Shown here piece after piece: positions 42,201 through 51,686 of a stretch of 64,000 nt of DNA. The first letter of the stretch is position 1; every line of letters begins with the position of its first letter. The stretch lies in the NCBI GenBank assembly GCA_023423895.1, contig JAFAER010000021.1, positions 150,108 through 214,107 on the forward strand, given 5' to 3'. The DNA comes from Pseudomonadota bacterium. Its GTDB lineage: Bacteria; Myxococcota_A; Polyangia; Polyangiales; Polyangiaceae. The notes beneath the pieces were generated by a model that saw only the letters and a program-made list of their open reading frames with translations, was not told the origin of the DNA and made no database searches. Position numbers and translations under genes: made by a program.

Positions 42201-42490
42201 GGCACCGCAGCATAGCCGCTGTGCGGCCGGCCTTCGACCAGGTCGCGCAGGGCGGGTCGGGCGCTGCGTCATGTCGTCGTCCGTGCGATCCCGATCGAGG
42301 CGATCTCGCGGGCGAGCACGCTCGATCGTGATGGCCACCCGCTTCCGCGCGCCGGCCCGTTCGCGCGTGGCGTGCGGGGCGCGACGGCGGCGCGGATCTC
42401 GCTTGTGTCCGTTCAGGCGCGGCGCTCCGGCGCGCGAGGTGCGTCGAAGCGAAATCGAGCTCCCCGCTCGAGGAAGACGAGGTCTGGTGG

Positions 42491-43348
42491 ATGTGCACGA
42501 GATGTGGCTGCGGTCGGGAGCGCTCCACGGATTCTTCCGAAGCGCCTCACGTGCATGATGCGGCCCGCGAAGACCCTGCTTCGCCCGAGACCGTGCCGTC
42601 GCGTGCCGCCGGCAGTGAGAGCGAGCGCGGAGCGCAGTCGCGACCTCGTCTGCGACCGCGGATGCCCGCGCTGCCCATCTCGCATACGCGCACGGCCCTG
42701 AGGACTGTGCGGGTGCAGCGTGAATTGATCGCGAAGAACGAGGCGGTCGCGGCCGCGACCAGGCGTCGGCTCGCGGGCCTCGGCGTGCGTATGTTCAATC
42801 TGATCGGCGCACCCGGCTCGGGGAAAACGGCGCTGCTGGAGGCGACCGTTCGTCGCCTCCAGGGCCGTACGGAGGTCTCCGTCATCGAGGGTGATCAGGC
42901 CACCGAGCTCGATGCAGAGCGCATTCGCCGCGCCGGCTGTCATGCCCTCCAGATCAATACGGGCGCGGGGTGCCATCTCGACGCCGAGATGGTCATCGAA
43001 GGTGTCCGCGCGGTCGCGCCGGGAGCGGGGAGCGTGCTCTTCGTCGAGAACGTCGGCAATCTCGTCTGCCCGGCGCTCTTCGACATCGGGGAACAGTCCA
43101 AGGTCGTCGTCATGTCCGTCACCGAAGGCGAAGACCGACCGCTCAAATACGCGCGTGCGTTCCGCAATGCGGACGTGCTGCTGCTGACGAAGACCGATCT
43201 GCTACCTCACGTCGAGTTCGACATGGCCGCCTGCTCCGCCAACGTCACCAAGGTGAACCCGGAGCTGCGCGTCATCGCCGTGTCGGCGAAGCGCGGGGAC
43301 GGGATCGACGAATGGTGCGAGTGGTTCGAGTCCCGCCGAGCGACGTGA
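42491..43348 (+). CDS. hypB: Hydrogenase/urease nickel incorporation GTPase HypB
   Basis: 285 residues from ATG 42491. The N-terminus is MCTRCGCGRE, the CxxCGC high-affinity nickel site of HypB. A variable His/Arg-rich linker follows. The GTPase core has Walker A GAPGSGKT (106-113), the metal site Cys161-His162 in GAGCHLD and Cys193 in GNLVCP, and TKTDLLPH for guanine binding. HypB delivers nickel to [NiFe]-hydrogenase. No hypA or other hyp gene adjoins it in the window; ppsA follows 61 bp downstream. Other nickel enzyme genes may lie elsewhere in the genome. Confidence 0.93.
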   Translation: MCTRCGCGRERSTDSSEAPHVHDAAREDPASPETVPSRAAGSESERGAQSRPRLRPRMPALPISHTRTALRTVRVQRELIAKNEAVAAATRRRLAGLGVRMFNLIGAPGSGKTALLEATVRRLQGRTEVSVIEGDQATELDAERIRRAGCHALQINTGAGCHLDAEMVIEGVRAVAPGAGSVLFVENVGNLVCPALFDIGEQSKVVVMSVTEGEDRPLKYARAFRNADVLLLTKTDLLPHVEFDMAACSANVTKVNPELRVIAVSAKRGDGIDEWCEWFESRRAT

Positions 43349-43409
43349 CCGCGCGGCGGAATCGAGCTCAGCGCCGGGGCCGGGGCATGACGCTTGCTGC
43401 CCCGGTGGC

Positions 43410-45878
43410 ATGCGCTTCGTCCGGCAGCTTCGCGAGCTCCGCTACCATGACGTCCCGATCGTGGGCGGGAAGAACGCGTCGCTCGGAGAGATGCTCTCTG
43501 CGCTCGAGCCCGCAGGTGTACGCGTCCCATCCGGCTTCGCGCTGACGGCTGACGCGTATCGCGAGCACCTCGCGGCGGCGGGCCTCGAGGCGCCGATCCG
43601 CGAGACGCTCGAAGGCGTGGACAAGGAGGACGTCGACGACCTCGTCCGACGCTCCGAGCTCGTTCGCGACATGATCCAGGGCGCATCGATCCCGCCGCTC
43701 GTCGTCGCCGAGCTCGACGCTTCTTACCGGATGATGTCCGAGGAGTACGGCGAGCCCGCGACGGACGTGGCCGTGCGCTCGTCGGCGACGGCCGAAGACC
43801 TCCCGCAGGCAAGCTTCGCCGGGCAACTCGAGAGCTTCCTCGGCGTGCGTGGCTTCGCTGCGCTCGAGGCGTCGGTCCGGCGAGCATTCGCCAGCGTCTT
43901 CACGCCGCGAGCCATCAGCTACCGCCTCGACATGGGGTTCGATCACATGAAGGTCGCGCTGTCCGTCGGAGTTCAGAAGATGGTCCGCTCCGACCTCGCG
44001 AGCGCGGGCGTCATCTTCACGCTCGATCCCGACAGCGGGCATCGGGGGTTCGTCCTCCTCACGTCGAGCTGGGGCCTGGGCGAGAGCGTGGTCCAGGGAC
44101 GCGTCGTGCCCGACGAGATCTTCGTCCACAAGGCGACGCTAGACGCCGGCTTTCGCCCGCTCGTCTGGAAGAAGCTCGGCTCGAAGGAGACGAAGCTTGC
44201 GTTCGACGAGGCCGCGCACGACGAGACTGTGACCCTGCCCGTTTCGCCGAAGGACCGCGGGCGACTCTCGCTCGGTGACGACGACGCCCTCGAGCTCGCG
44301 CGCTGGGCGGTTCGGATCGAACGTCACTACTCCGAGTTGCGTGGCCACCCGACACCGATGGACATCGAGTGGGCGAAGGATGGCCTCACCGGCGACCTCT
44401 TCATCGTGCAGGCACGCCCCGAGACGGTGCACGGACGAACCTCCGGAGCGAAGCTGCACCTGTACGAGCTGCGCGGGAGCGGCCCCGTCCTCGTGCGCGG
44501 CCTCGCGATCGGCGATGCGATCGCCGCCGGGGCGGCGCACGTCATCCGGGATCCGCGGGACCTCGGACGTTTCCGTCCGCGGGAGGTCCTCGTCACCGAG
44601 TCGACCGACCCCGACTGGGAGCCCGTGATGAAGGTCGCGGCGGCGATCGTCACCGAGCGTGGGGGGCGGACCTCCCACGCGGCGATCGTGGCAAGAGAGC
44701 TCGGCTTGCCCGCGATCGTCGGTGCGGCAGGCGCTCTGACGGCGATCGCCGACGGGGCTCCGGTCACGATCTCGTGCGCGGAAGGAGAAGAGGGGGTGGT
44801 CTACGAAGGCCAGCTCCCGTTCCACGTCGAGGAGGTCGATACCTCCACGATCGGGCGCCCGCGGACGAAGATGATGCTGAACGTCGGCAATCCAGAGCGG
44901 GCGCTTTCGGCTGCGATGCTCCCGAGCGACGGCGTAGGCCTGGCACGGATGGAGTTCGTCTTTGCCGGATGGGTCGGCGTGCATCCGCTTGCGCTGACGC
45001 GCTATGCGAGCCTCCCACCCGAGCTGCGCCGGGAAGTCGACCGCGCGACGCGGCCCTATCGCGACAAGATCGAGTTCTTCGTCGACCGCCTGTCGCAGGG
45101 CATCGCGACGATCGCGGCTGCGTTCCATCCACGCCCCGTCATCCTCCGGTTCAGTGACTTCAAGACGAACGAGTACGCACATCTCGTCGGCGGAGCGCCG
45201 TTCGAGCCCCACGAGGAGAACCCGATGATCGGCTGGCGGGGCGCGAGTCGCTACTACCATCCGGGCTACAAGGACGGCTTCCTCCTCGAGGTCGCGGCCG
45301 TCCGCCGTGTGCGTGAGACGATGGGCCTGACGAACCTTGCGCTGATGATCCCGTTCTGTCGAACGCCGGAGGAAGGAGCGCGCGTGCTCGATGCCATGCG
45401 GGAGGGAGGCCTCGTCCGTGGCGAACGTGGTCTCGAGGTCTACGTCATGGCGGAGATCCCGTCGAACATCCTCCTCGCCGACGGCTTCTCGGAGCTCTTC
45501 GACGGCTTCTCGATCGGCTCGAACGATCTCACGCAGCTCACGCTCGGCGTCGACCGCGATTCGACCACGGTCGCCCCGCTGTTCGACGAGCGCAGCGATG
45601 CCGTGAAACGTTCGCTGGAGCACCTGCTGAACGTCGCGCATGCGAGGCGTCGCAAGGTCGGCATCTGCGGTCAGGCGCCTACCGACTATCCGGACTTCGC
45701 GGCGTTCCTGGTCGAGCGGGGGATCGACTCGATCAGTGTGAGCGCGGATGCGCTCTTGCGGACCATGATCCGGGTGCTGGAGGTCGAGCGTGAACGCGCA
45801 GCTCCGCGCAGCGTGCCCCGACCGGCGCCTCATCCCGACGGGAGGAGCGTCGCCGGTGCGATCCGTGCAGGGCACTGA
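43410..45878 (+). CDS. ppsA: Phosphoenolpyruvate synthase
   Basis: 822 residues, near the usual length. The N-terminal ATP-grasp-like nucleotide-binding domain has GGKNASLGEM and VRSSATAEDLPQASFAGQ. The swivelling domain has the phosphorylated His423 in RGGRTSHAAIVARELG. The C-terminal PEP-binding barrel has FSIGSNDLTQLTLGVDRD and Cys753 in GICGQAPTDYPDF. It converts pyruvate, ATP and water to PEP, AMP and phosphate in gluconeogenesis. It lies 61 bp after hypB and just before a histidine kinase (3-bp gap). Confidence 0.95.
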   Translation: MRFVRQLRELRYHDVPIVGGKNASLGEMLSALEPAGVRVPSGFALTADAYREHLAAAGLEAPIRETLEGVDKEDVDDLVRRSELVRDMIQGASIPPLVVAELDASYRMMSEEYGEPATDVAVRSSATAEDLPQASFAGQLESFLGVRGFAALEASVRRAFASVFTPRAISYRLDMGFDHMKVALSVGVQKMVRSDLASAGVIFTLDPDSGHRGFVLLTSSWGLGESVVQGRVVPDEIFVHKATLDAGFRPLVWKKLGSKETKLAFDEAAHDETVTLPVSPKDRGRLSLGDDDALELARWAVRIERHYSELRGHPTPMDIEWAKDGLTGDLFIVQARPETVHGRTSGAKLHLYELRGSGPVLVRGLAIGDAIAAGAAHVIRDPRDLGRFRPREVLVTESTDPDWEPVMKVAAAIVTERGGRTSHAAIVARELGLPAIVGAAGALTAIADGAPVTISCAEGEEGVVYEGQLPFHVEEVDTSTIGRPRTKMMLNVGNPERALSAAMLPSDGVGLARMEFVFAGWVGVHPLALTRYASLPPELRREVDRATRPYRDKIEFFVDRLSQGIATIAAAFHPRPVILRFSDFKTNEYAHLVGGAPFEPHEENPMIGWRGASRYYHPGYKDGFLLEVAAVRRVRETMGLTNLALMIPFCRTPEEGARVLDAMREGGLVRGERGLEVYVMAEIPSNILLADGFSELFDGFSIGSNDLTQLTLGVDRDSTTVAPLFDERSDAVKRSLEHLLNVAHARRRKVGICGQAPTDYPDFAAFLVERGIDSISVSADALLRTMIRVLEVERERAAPRSVPRPAPHPDGRSVAGAIRAGH

Positions 45879-45881
45879 CCG

Positions 45882-47864
45882 ATGTCCGCCGCAGTGAGCG
45901 AACCTCATGCGAGCTGGCGCTCGGAGCTGCTCTCCGGGGCGCACGGCCTCGCAACGCTCATCATCGCAGACGGTCGCGTTCGAGAGATGAGCGACGCGGC
46001 CGCGCGCCTTTGCGGAGAGGCGTCCGTCGGCAAGCTCCTCGAGGACGTGTTCGAGGAGGACGGTGTGCGCCGCCTCCGGGAGCTCCTCGGCTCCGGCACG
46101 GCCGGGACGCTGGAGCTCCAGATCAAAGCGGCGGGTAGCGCCCGGCGTCCCTTCCTCTTTCTCGCGCTTCCTTCGGAGGGCGTGCTCATCGGACGTCCCG
46201 GCGAAATGGCCGGGCCCGCGGAGCGGCCAAGCGGAGTCGTCGCGACCGGAACGCAGCTCCGCGACGAGCTCGAGCCGAGCCCGTTCGACTCGGACGTGAT
46301 CTCGGAGCTGCCGCGGAACGACGTCTCGGCGCTGTTTCACACGATCGCGTTGCAGGCACAGGCGCTCACGCATGCCGACTACGTCGCGCTCGGCATCGGC
46401 TCCGATCCCACTCGTCCATTCGACCCGTGGGTCTCCGTCGGAGTCCCGCGCGAGATCGCGAAGAAGGTCGGCCGCGTTCCCCGTCCGGTCGGCGTCCTCG
46501 GCGTCGTCGCCAGGGAAGGCAAGATCGTGCGGCTCACAGACTTCCGCAACGATCCGAGGACGCGAGGTCTACCGCCTCATCATCCGCCGATGGCCAGCTT
46601 GCTCGGTGTGCCGATCCACTACCGCGGCAAGGCCGTGGGCAACCTCTATCTCAGCAACAAGCCGGGCAATCGCGAGCTGACGGACGAGGACGAGCGGAAG
46701 ATCCTCGCGCTCGCCGCGAGCGCAGGCGCCGCGATCGAGTCCGCATGGCTGTACGTCCACGAGAAGCGCCACCGAGCATGGCTGCGAGACGTGATCGACC
46801 AGATGCCACATGCCGTCTTGCTCTATGACGCGAGCGGCAAGCTCGTCGCTTCGAACCAGGCCTGCTCGGCGCTCTGCAGCGAGGAGCGCTGCTTGGACAA
46901 GTTTGGCAATCCGGTGTCGCTCGACATCCGGACGTTGGACGGTGCTCCGATCCCGACGGACGAGCTCCCGATGATCCGCGCATTCGAGACCCAGGCGCCG
47001 ACGATTCACCAGGAGGGAGTGCTGCGTCTTCGTTGCGGGCGCTTGATCCCCGTCACGGTCAGCGCCGTTCCCGTCCGTGACGCTCGCGGGAACGTCACCG
47101 GTGTGGCGACGATCATCGAGGACATCACCGAACGCAAGAGCATCGAGCGCATGCGTGAGGAGTGGGCCGCGCTCATCGCGCACGACCTACGTCAGCCGGT
47201 GGGGGTGATCTCGCTGGCCGCAGATCTCTTCGTGAAGCTGCATGCGACGGAGCTCTCGGATCGCGATCTCAAGATCATCGACCGGATCCGGACCGCATCG
47301 GGGTCGCTCGCTCGAATGATCTCCGACCTGACGGACGCGTCGTTGATCGAGTCGCGCCAGCTCTCACTCGCGCCGGAGCGTGTTTCCATCGACGCCCTCG
47401 TGCAGTCCGTCGTCGAGAGCCTGGATGCCGCGGTCGCCGCGTACGGCAATCAGCTTCGCGTGAACGTCGAAGGCGAGGGAACGGCATGGGTCGATCAAGA
47501 GCGCATTCGTCAGGTGCTCGGAAACCTCGTGTCGAACGCGGCCAAATACGGTCGGCCAGGTAGCGAGATCCAGATCGACGTCATCGGGCGCGAGAGCGAG
47601 ATGGAGCTCGTCGTCACCAATCACGGACCTGGGATCCCTCCCGAGCAGGTCGCGCGGATCTTCAGCCGATTCGAGCGGACTCGGCATGCGAAGGAGAGCA
47701 GGAAGGCTGGCCTCGGCCTCGGCCTGTACATCGCCCAGGGCATCGTCGAGGCCCACCACGGTCGGATCTGGGTCGAGAGCATCCCGGAGCAGACCACCAG
47801 CTTTCACGTCCTCCTGCCGCGAGAACCTTCGGAGGGAGAGGCCGAGCGACCTGCCGCAACGTGA
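45882..47864 (+). CDS. PAS/GAF sensor histidine kinase
   Basis: 660 residues. Domains in order: a PAS-like segment (about 22-105), a GAF domain (about 147-290), a second PAS domain (about 305-418), a dimerisation domain with phospho-acceptor His434 in LIAHDLRQP, and an ATPase domain with Asn552 (LVSNAAKYG), a G1 box NHGPGIP that has Asn-His instead of the usual Asp, and a G2 box GLGLGLYI. No membrane helix: a soluble sensor. It follows ppsA by 3 bp, so the two are co-transcribed. No response regulator lies next to it. The ligand is unknown. Confidence 0.93.
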   Translation: MSAAVSEPHASWRSELLSGAHGLATLIIADGRVREMSDAAARLCGEASVGKLLEDVFEEDGVRRLRELLGSGTAGTLELQIKAAGSARRPFLFLALPSEGVLIGRPGEMAGPAERPSGVVATGTQLRDELEPSPFDSDVISELPRNDVSALFHTIALQAQALTHADYVALGIGSDPTRPFDPWVSVGVPREIAKKVGRVPRPVGVLGVVAREGKIVRLTDFRNDPRTRGLPPHHPPMASLLGVPIHYRGKAVGNLYLSNKPGNRELTDEDERKILALAASAGAAIESAWLYVHEKRHRAWLRDVIDQMPHAVLLYDASGKLVASNQACSALCSEERCLDKFGNPVSLDIRTLDGAPIPTDELPMIRAFETQAPTIHQEGVLRLRCGRLIPVTVSAVPVRDARGNVTGVATIIEDITERKSIERMREEWAALIAHDLRQPVGVISLAADLFVKLHATELSDRDLKIIDRIRTASGSLARMISDLTDASLIESRQLSLAPERVSIDALVQSVVESLDAAVAAYGNQLRVNVEGEGTAWVDQERIRQVLGNLVSNAAKYGRPGSEIQIDVIGRESEMELVVTNHGPGIPPEQVARIFSRFERTRHAKESRKAGLGLGLYIAQGIVEAHHGRIWVESIPEQTTSFHVLLPREPSEGEAERPAAT

Positions 47865-47906
47865 TGCCGGCTGCTCGACCTCGCGATCACGACCGCGTCG
47901 CTTCGT

Positions 47907-48692
47907 TCACGAGCGCCCTCCGGCCTGGAGGCAAAGCTCGCGAAGCGCGCCCTCGGCGTTCTCGACCTCCGCGCGGGTGACGCTCTGCTTGCTGATCTCG
48001 CTGCCGTGTTGGCGCGCCGCGCGGATCACTTCTTTCGCCGATGCGCCGACGTTGCGGGCCACCGGCTCGAAATCGCGCAGCGTCGTCGCGAGCTGCTGGA
48101 TGGCGCTGTTCGTCGCCCGGTCTTCGGAGTGAACTTTCCCGATGGCGGTTGCGCACGTGAGGAGCTGCTCTTCGGCGGTCGTGTCGTCCGCCGCCGGGTT
48201 GACGCACTGCTCGAGGGCTCGCTCGAGCCCGGTGCATTCGGGGAGGGCGCCCTGCGCCTGCGTGCGCATGACGACACCGCAGCGTCGCAGGAGGTGTTCG
48301 ACGTGCGGGCGAACGGTGTCGAGCATGTTCGCGCCGAAGGGCGCCGACGCTCCGGGCTTCATCTTCATCGCGGTGACGAGCTGGTCGAGTCCCGTCATCG
48401 CCGCAGCGAAGCGGTCGTTCGCATCGGCGAGCGCCGTCGCTGCGGACTTGATCTGCGGGTCGTCGAGCACGAGCGTGCGCAGGCCGCTGGCGGTTCGCTG
48501 CGGTCGATCCGCGAACGTCGGCTGGAGCCCGCCGTCCATCACGCCGACGGCGCGTCCGAGCTTCGACTCCTCCAGGAGGTGCGTCACCTTCTTGCAGTCT
48601 TTCTCGCGCGGAGACGTGCATCCCCCGAGCGCGACCGCGCCCGTAGTCACGACGACGAAGCGGAGCCATGCCGTGGGCGACATCCGGAGCAC
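47907..48692 (-). CDS. Predicted lipoprotein of unknown function
   Basis: 261 residues from GTG 48692; ATG 48683 is an equally good start. Lipobox LGGC (Cys25). The rest is helical and contains seven Cys after the lipobox. No domain is recognised. It is divergent from a Ser/Thr kinase gene at 48784, with a 91-bp gap that holds a repeat/palindrome; shared control is plausible. Confidence 0.75.
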   Translation of the reverse strand: MLRMSPTAWLRFVVVTTGAVALGGCTSPREKDCKKVTHLLEESKLGRAVGVMDGGLQPTFADRPQRTASGLRTLVLDDPQIKSAATALADANDRFAAAMTGLDQLVTAMKMKPGASAPFGANMLDTVRPHVEHLLRRCGVVMRTQAQGALPECTGLERALEQCVNPAADDTTAEEQLLTCATAIGKVHSEDRATNSAIQQLATTLRDFEPVARNVGASAKEVIRAARQHGSEISKQSVTRAEVENAEGALRELCLQAGGRS

Positions 48693-48734
48693 GGGCGCAT
48701 CCTAAGGCGTGTCGGGGATCGGCGCACGTGGCGA

Positions 48735-48761
48735 CCTGAAGGCGTGACGCCTGAAGGCGTG
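48735..48761. promoter_or_regulatory. Direct repeat and palindrome in a divergent promoter
   Basis: CCTGAAGGCGTG occurs at 48735-48746 and 48750-48761 (15-bp period). Across their junction AGGCGT-G-ACGCCT (48740-48752) is a perfect palindrome. The site lies between the divergent lipoprotein and kinase genes and could be a regulator-binding site. Confidence 0.5.
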
Positions 48762-48783
48762 GCGAGCTGATAGAGTCGGCGTG

Positions 48784-49824
48784 ATGGCGGTCAGCGACCG
48801 GATCGGTCGAGTCCTCGGCGGAAGGTGGCGCGTCGAATCGGTGATCGGCGAAGGCGGAACCTCCACCGTGTACGCGGCGACGCGTCGTGGCGACGGTCTG
48901 CGGGGCGCACTGAAGGTCTTCCACCCGGAGCTCTCGCACAATCCGCGCGTGCTCAAGCTGCTCCTCTCGGAGGCGCGGCTCGTCGGAGCGGTGGCGCATC
49001 CGGGGACGGTCGAGGTGCTCGACGAGGGCGTGGACGACGACGGCTGCGCCTTTCTCGTGTTCGAGCTGCTCGTCGGTCAGACGCTCGGCGATCTCCGTGA
49101 CGAGCGGGGAGGGCGCGTTCCCCTCGAAGAGGTGATGCCCATCGGCAATGCAGTCATGGACGCGCTGTCCGCCGTCCACGCGTCCGGCATCGTGCACCGC
49201 GATCTGAAGCCAGCGAACATCTTCGTCCTCGAGGGTGGTGGCGTGAAGCTGCTCGACTTCGGCTTCGCGAAGCTGCGTGGACACACGGCCGACGCTGCCC
49301 AGAACGTCGTGGGGACCCCGTCGTTCATGGCGCCGGAGGCCGCGCTCGGCCTCACCAAGAAGATGGACGCGCAGACGGACGTATGGTCGCTCGGCGCGAC
49401 GCTCTTCTTCGCGCTGTCCGGGCAGTCGGTGCATCTTGCGAAGCACATGGACGCGATGATGCTCGCGACGGCGTCGACGCGCCCACGGTCGCTCGCCGAC
49501 GCAGCGCCGGAGCTGCCGAGCAAGATCGTCGCCGTCATCGACCGCGCGCTGTCGTATCGGAAGGTGGACCGTTGGCCCGACATCGCTTCGATGCGCGCGG
49601 CATGGCAAGAGGCGCATCCGCCCTGGCTGCCGACACTGCCGCCGCCGACGTTCACCGCCGATCCGGAGTTTCTCGATCCGTCCCTGCTCGTTCCGGAGGG
49701 CATCCCCAGCGTGCCAAACGACAGCGCAGAGATGAAGCGACCGCTGTTCGATCCGCGAGAGCTGCTCGACTCGGTGAAGCCGCAGAAACATCCCGGCCCG
49801 ATACCGACGAAGAAGCGAGGTTGA
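48784..49824 (+). CDS. Soluble Ser/Thr protein kinase
   Basis: 346 residues from ATG 48784. The kinase domain fills most of the protein: glycine loop GEGGTSTVY (22-30), Lys44, HRDLKPAN (138-145), DFG (158-160), APE (183-185), then the usual C-lobe. A Pro-rich tail of about 60 residues follows. There is no membrane helix, unlike the two anchored kinases in this window. All catalytic residues are intact. Partner unknown; the divergent lipoprotein gene is the only neighbour with a shared control region. Confidence 0.93.
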   Translation: MAVSDRIGRVLGGRWRVESVIGEGGTSTVYAATRRGDGLRGALKVFHPELSHNPRVLKLLLSEARLVGAVAHPGTVEVLDEGVDDDGCAFLVFELLVGQTLGDLRDERGGRVPLEEVMPIGNAVMDALSAVHASGIVHRDLKPANIFVLEGGGVKLLDFGFAKLRGHTADAAQNVVGTPSFMAPEAALGLTKKMDAQTDVWSLGATLFFALSGQSVHLAKHMDAMMLATASTRPRSLADAAPELPSKIVAVIDRALSYRKVDRWPDIASMRAAWQEAHPPWLPTLPPPTFTADPEFLDPSLLVPEGIPSVPNDSAEMKRPLFDPRELLDSVKPQKHPGPIPTKKRG

Positions 49825-50532
49825 AGGTCCTGCTCTCCCTCTCAGCCTGACGAGCAGCCGCTGCGGCTCGTTCGCGCGACCGAGCCTCGACGTGAGCGCG
49901 AGGGGGCCGGCACCGCCCGAGAGCCCGACCTGCAGCGCGAATCCGGAGAACGGCACCGACGAGGTCCAGCGCCCGCCGTTCGTGCGCGGCCGCGGCACGA
50001 AGCGACACGTCACGTGCTGCGTGCCGCAGATCGAAGCGGATGCGAGACGCGTCGGGACGGTTTGCTACAGCAGATCGATCGTCCGAGCCGAAATGCCCCG
50101 CGGCCTCCTGTGCGCATCGGCGTAGGCCGGGTCCGTCTCGCGCGGTCGACGGGGTCCGGACCGACCTCGTGAAGGGTCGCGGTCCTTCGATACGGTGACC
50201 TCGGCTGCGGGGCGGCGTGCACAGGTGCGTGCTCGAAGCCGCGCTGAACGGGTGTCGTGGACGATCGCGGTGCGAACTGCCACGACCACATCCATGCTCG
50301 TCACATGACCGATCGGTCAGGCGGGACGGGCGTCCTGCCGCTGTAGCGGGCGCGATCGTCCGCGGCACCGCATCGAGCGTTTCGTTTCGGCAATCTACCC
50401 GACCGCGCGCAAACGGATCCCAGCGGCGGGCAGGTACGCGCCCAATTGCGCCTGTGCCGGCACGAGCCTCGCAAACGGCGGCGCGCCTCGCTCGCTTCGC
50501 TTGGCGATCGAGTTCCCCGTTTGGTGATTTGA
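49825..50532. other. Gene-free region with one operator-like palindrome
   Basis: 708 bp between the kinase and the lysozyme-fold gene. Frames here are Arg/Pro-rich and break often; none has family similarity. The only clear signal is the 14-bp palindrome at 50306-50319. AT content rises just before the ATG at 50533. Confidence 0.6.
50306..50319. promoter_or_regulatory. TetR-type operator-like palindrome
   Basis: TGACCGATCGGTCA is a perfect 14-bp palindrome of the form bound by many TetR-family repressors. No TetR gene or regulated gene adjoins it; the next gene starts 214 bp downstream. Confidence 0.45.
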
Positions 50533-51000
50533 ATGTCTTCCGTTCTTCCGTTCGTCCTCGCCGCGATGACTCAGCTTGCTCCCGGACGTGACCACAACGA
50601 GCTCGGTGGAGCGATTGCCCGTGCCGTCGAATCGAACAGACCCTTGTTCGCGAACGACGCCGATCGTCGTCGCACGGCGGCGTTGATGGTGGCGGTCGCG
50701 TTTCGTGAGTCGACGTTCGTCGCGGACGCCATTGGCGACAAGGGCGAGTCTTTTTGCGCGTTCCAGATCCATCGCACTGCCGGTGGCTCGCCCGCGCTGC
50801 TCGGTGACGTCGATGCATGCGTGCGCACCGGCCTCAACCTGCTGCGCATCTCGGTCCGCGTGTGCCCGTCTGCTCCGATCGCGTGGTACGCGTCGGGGCC
50901 GCAAGGATGCGGGAACAATCGCGCGCAGAGGATCTCGCGCGACCGCATGAACCTCGCCGCCTATCTCTACGGGCAAGTTCGCGAGAAAGACGCCGTCTGA
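50533..51000 (+). CDS. Lysozyme-fold (transglycosylase-like) protein
   Basis: 155 residues from ATG 50533. The likely catalytic Glu59 sits in VAVAFRESTF, followed by DAIGDKGESFCAFQIH, the pattern of SLT/lysozyme-like domains. Six further Cys or short Gly motifs (GPQGCGNN) suggest a secreted, disulphide-bonded enzyme, but the N-terminal hydrophobic stretch is weak as a signal peptide. It should cut peptidoglycan glycan strands. It stands alone. Confidence 0.78.
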   Translation: MSSVLPFVLAAMTQLAPGRDHNELGGAIARAVESNRPLFANDADRRRTAALMVAVAFRESTFVADAIGDKGESFCAFQIHRTAGGSPALLGDVDACVRTGLNLLRISVRVCPSAPIAWYASGPQGCGNNRAQRISRDRMNLAAYLYGQVREKDAV

Positions 51001-51124
51001 AAAGTGCTCGCGATCGGCTCTCGGCGCACGTTCGTGCGAGGTCGGCTTCTTGACCCCTTCGTGACGTGCCGGCGAAGATTCGGCTCACGTGGTGTCCGTC
51101 CATGACCCACGAGTGGAGGGACTC

Positions 51125-51673
51125 ATGTCGAATCGATCCGTCGTAGCCGCGTGCGTGCTCGCTCTCCTGCTTGCTGCCTGCCCGAAGAAGGAAGAGGCCG
51201 CAGCGGACGCCGATTCCGGAGCGACGACGTCGGCGACGACCGCGCCGACAACGGCCGAAGCGCCCGATACGGGAGCTCCGGCCACGGCGGAGACGGAGGA
51301 GACACCTGCCGTCGCCGCCAAGGCAGGGACGCCTTCGACGGTGAAGAAGGCCGATGACGACGACAAGGCTGGCGCCGACGCTGGCGGAGCATCCGCCGCT
51401 GCCGATGCCGGTGGTCCTCAGACCTGCTGCTGCGAGGTGCCCGGTCAGCCGCTCGCGCAGGTCGCCCAGAGCGAGTGCACGAAGGGGAAGAAGGGGCAGT
51501 GCGTGAAGAAGGAGAAGTGCGCGGCCGCCCCGGCGCCAGCAGCCGTCGACGCCGGTGGCCCGGCAGTGCAGCAGTGCTGCTGCGAGAGCGGGGGTAAAAA
51601 AGCTCTCAAGGGCCAGAGTGAGTGCACCAAGGGCGGTGCCGGCAAGTGCCTGAAGATGGCCGAGTGCAAGTAG
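51125..51673 (+). CDS. Lipoprotein with paired CCC motifs
   Basis: 182 residues from ATG 51125 with GGAGGG five bases upstream. Lipobox LAAC (Cys19), then a long Ala/Thr/Asp-rich spacer. Two similar modules follow: CCCEVPGQPL...SECTKGKKGQC...KC and CCCESGGKKAL...SECTKGGAGKCLKMAEC. Three adjacent Cys in each module are unusual and could bind metal or form compact disulphides. No known family is recognised. Confidence 0.8.
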   Translation: MSNRSVVAACVLALLLAACPKKEEAAADADSGATTSATTAPTTAEAPDTGAPATAETEETPAVAAKAGTPSTVKKADDDDKAGADAGGASAAADAGGPQTCCCEVPGQPLAQVAQSECTKGKKGQCVKKEKCAAAPAPAAVDAGGPAVQQCCCESGGKKALKGQSECTKGGAGKCLKMAECK

Positions 51674-51686
51674 CGCGCGTTCGCGC

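Noticed and set aside
47887..50013. Minus-strand open frame of about 708 codons
   Set aside because: Overlaps the plus-strand kinase and the lipoprotein in another frame; Arg/His-rich with no family pattern.
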